A stretch of 64,000 bases of DNA from Bacteroidota bacterium (GTDB lineage: Bacteria > Bacteroidota > Bacteroidia > JACCXN01), in contig JACCXN010000081.1 in NCBI GenBank assembly GCA_013696965.1, positions 1 to 64,000 on the forward strand. Reading direction: 5' to 3'. The notes under the pieces were generated by a model. That model saw nothing but the letters and a program-made list of their open reading frames with translations, ran no database searches and was not told where the DNA came from. Position numbers and translations under genes: made by a program. Positions 63,978 through 64,000 of the stretch are shown here, piece by piece (the stretch's first letter is position 1; the number at the start of each line of letters is the position of its first letter).

Positions 63978-64000
63978 CTTTCAAATTCAAGTGTGAAAAG

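Overview
The window is from a Bacteroidota chromosome (Flavobacteriia/Sphingobacteriia/Cytophagia-like). It is AT-rich and compact. The evidence is the giant Ig/PKD surface proteins with type IX secretion (T9SS) C-terminal domains, a PorW/SprE lipoprotein, an ATP synthase operon without atpD/atpC, DUF3098 and DUF4296 proteins, TAnnTTTG-like -7 boxes and weak Shine-Dalgarno use. No rRNA, tRNA or CRISPR array was recognised.

Layout. 1-9562: two minus-strand cassettes, each a small exported protein followed by a giant repeat-rich surface protein; the first is cut by the window edge, and a truncated IS5-type transposase lies between them. 9800-23150: core metabolism and envelope genes: acetyl-CoA synthetase, RlpA-like protein, polyprenol-phosphate mannosyltransferase, dihydroorotase, DUF4296 lipoprotein, SDR epimerase, Lnt, dihydrolipoyl dehydrogenase, ferrochelatase, GNAT, bestrophin, DUF3098 and FtsX. 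23398-24069: a GxxExxY (PD-(D/E)xK-like) gene followed by an array of inverted and direct repeats. 24157-28400: LeuRS, an exported orphan and a VF530 protein. 28485-37472: minus-strand block of ATP synthase genes (atpG-A-H-F-E-B), a small membrane protein, AtpZ, bactofilin and PorW/SprE. 37878-46000: Aquifex-type aconitase, a nucleotidyltransferase-like/helical protein pair, DUF4442, an outer-membrane barrel, a lipoprotein, MgtC and a VWA protein. 46361-53300: PAS/GAF histidine kinase, MgtE behind an M-box Mg2+ riboswitch, PRC-barrel protein, and an MBL hydrolase whose 3' end is tandemly duplicated. 53758-59337: YdeI protein, then an overlapping AraC regulator, hybrid kinase and response regulator operon; the kinase carries fourteen 21-residue repeats. 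59550-63915: five exported proteins, two of them ice-binding-like (DUF3494).

How the genes work together. PorW/SprE belongs to the T9SS that would export the giant surface proteins and the tailed DUF3494 protein. The ATP synthase genes form a conserved operon; a perfect 17-bp hairpin directly after atpE could help overproduce subunit c. MgtE synthesis is probably set by intracellular Mg2+ through the M-box.

The least explained signal is a gapless 64-nt promoter module repeated upstream of three exported-protein genes (59453-59516, 61109-61172, 62188-62251). It combines direct ATGTAA repeats 21 bp apart, a fixed spacer and an ACCTTTG -7 box. This looks like the binding site of a dedicated activator, and a two-component operon lies immediately upstream.
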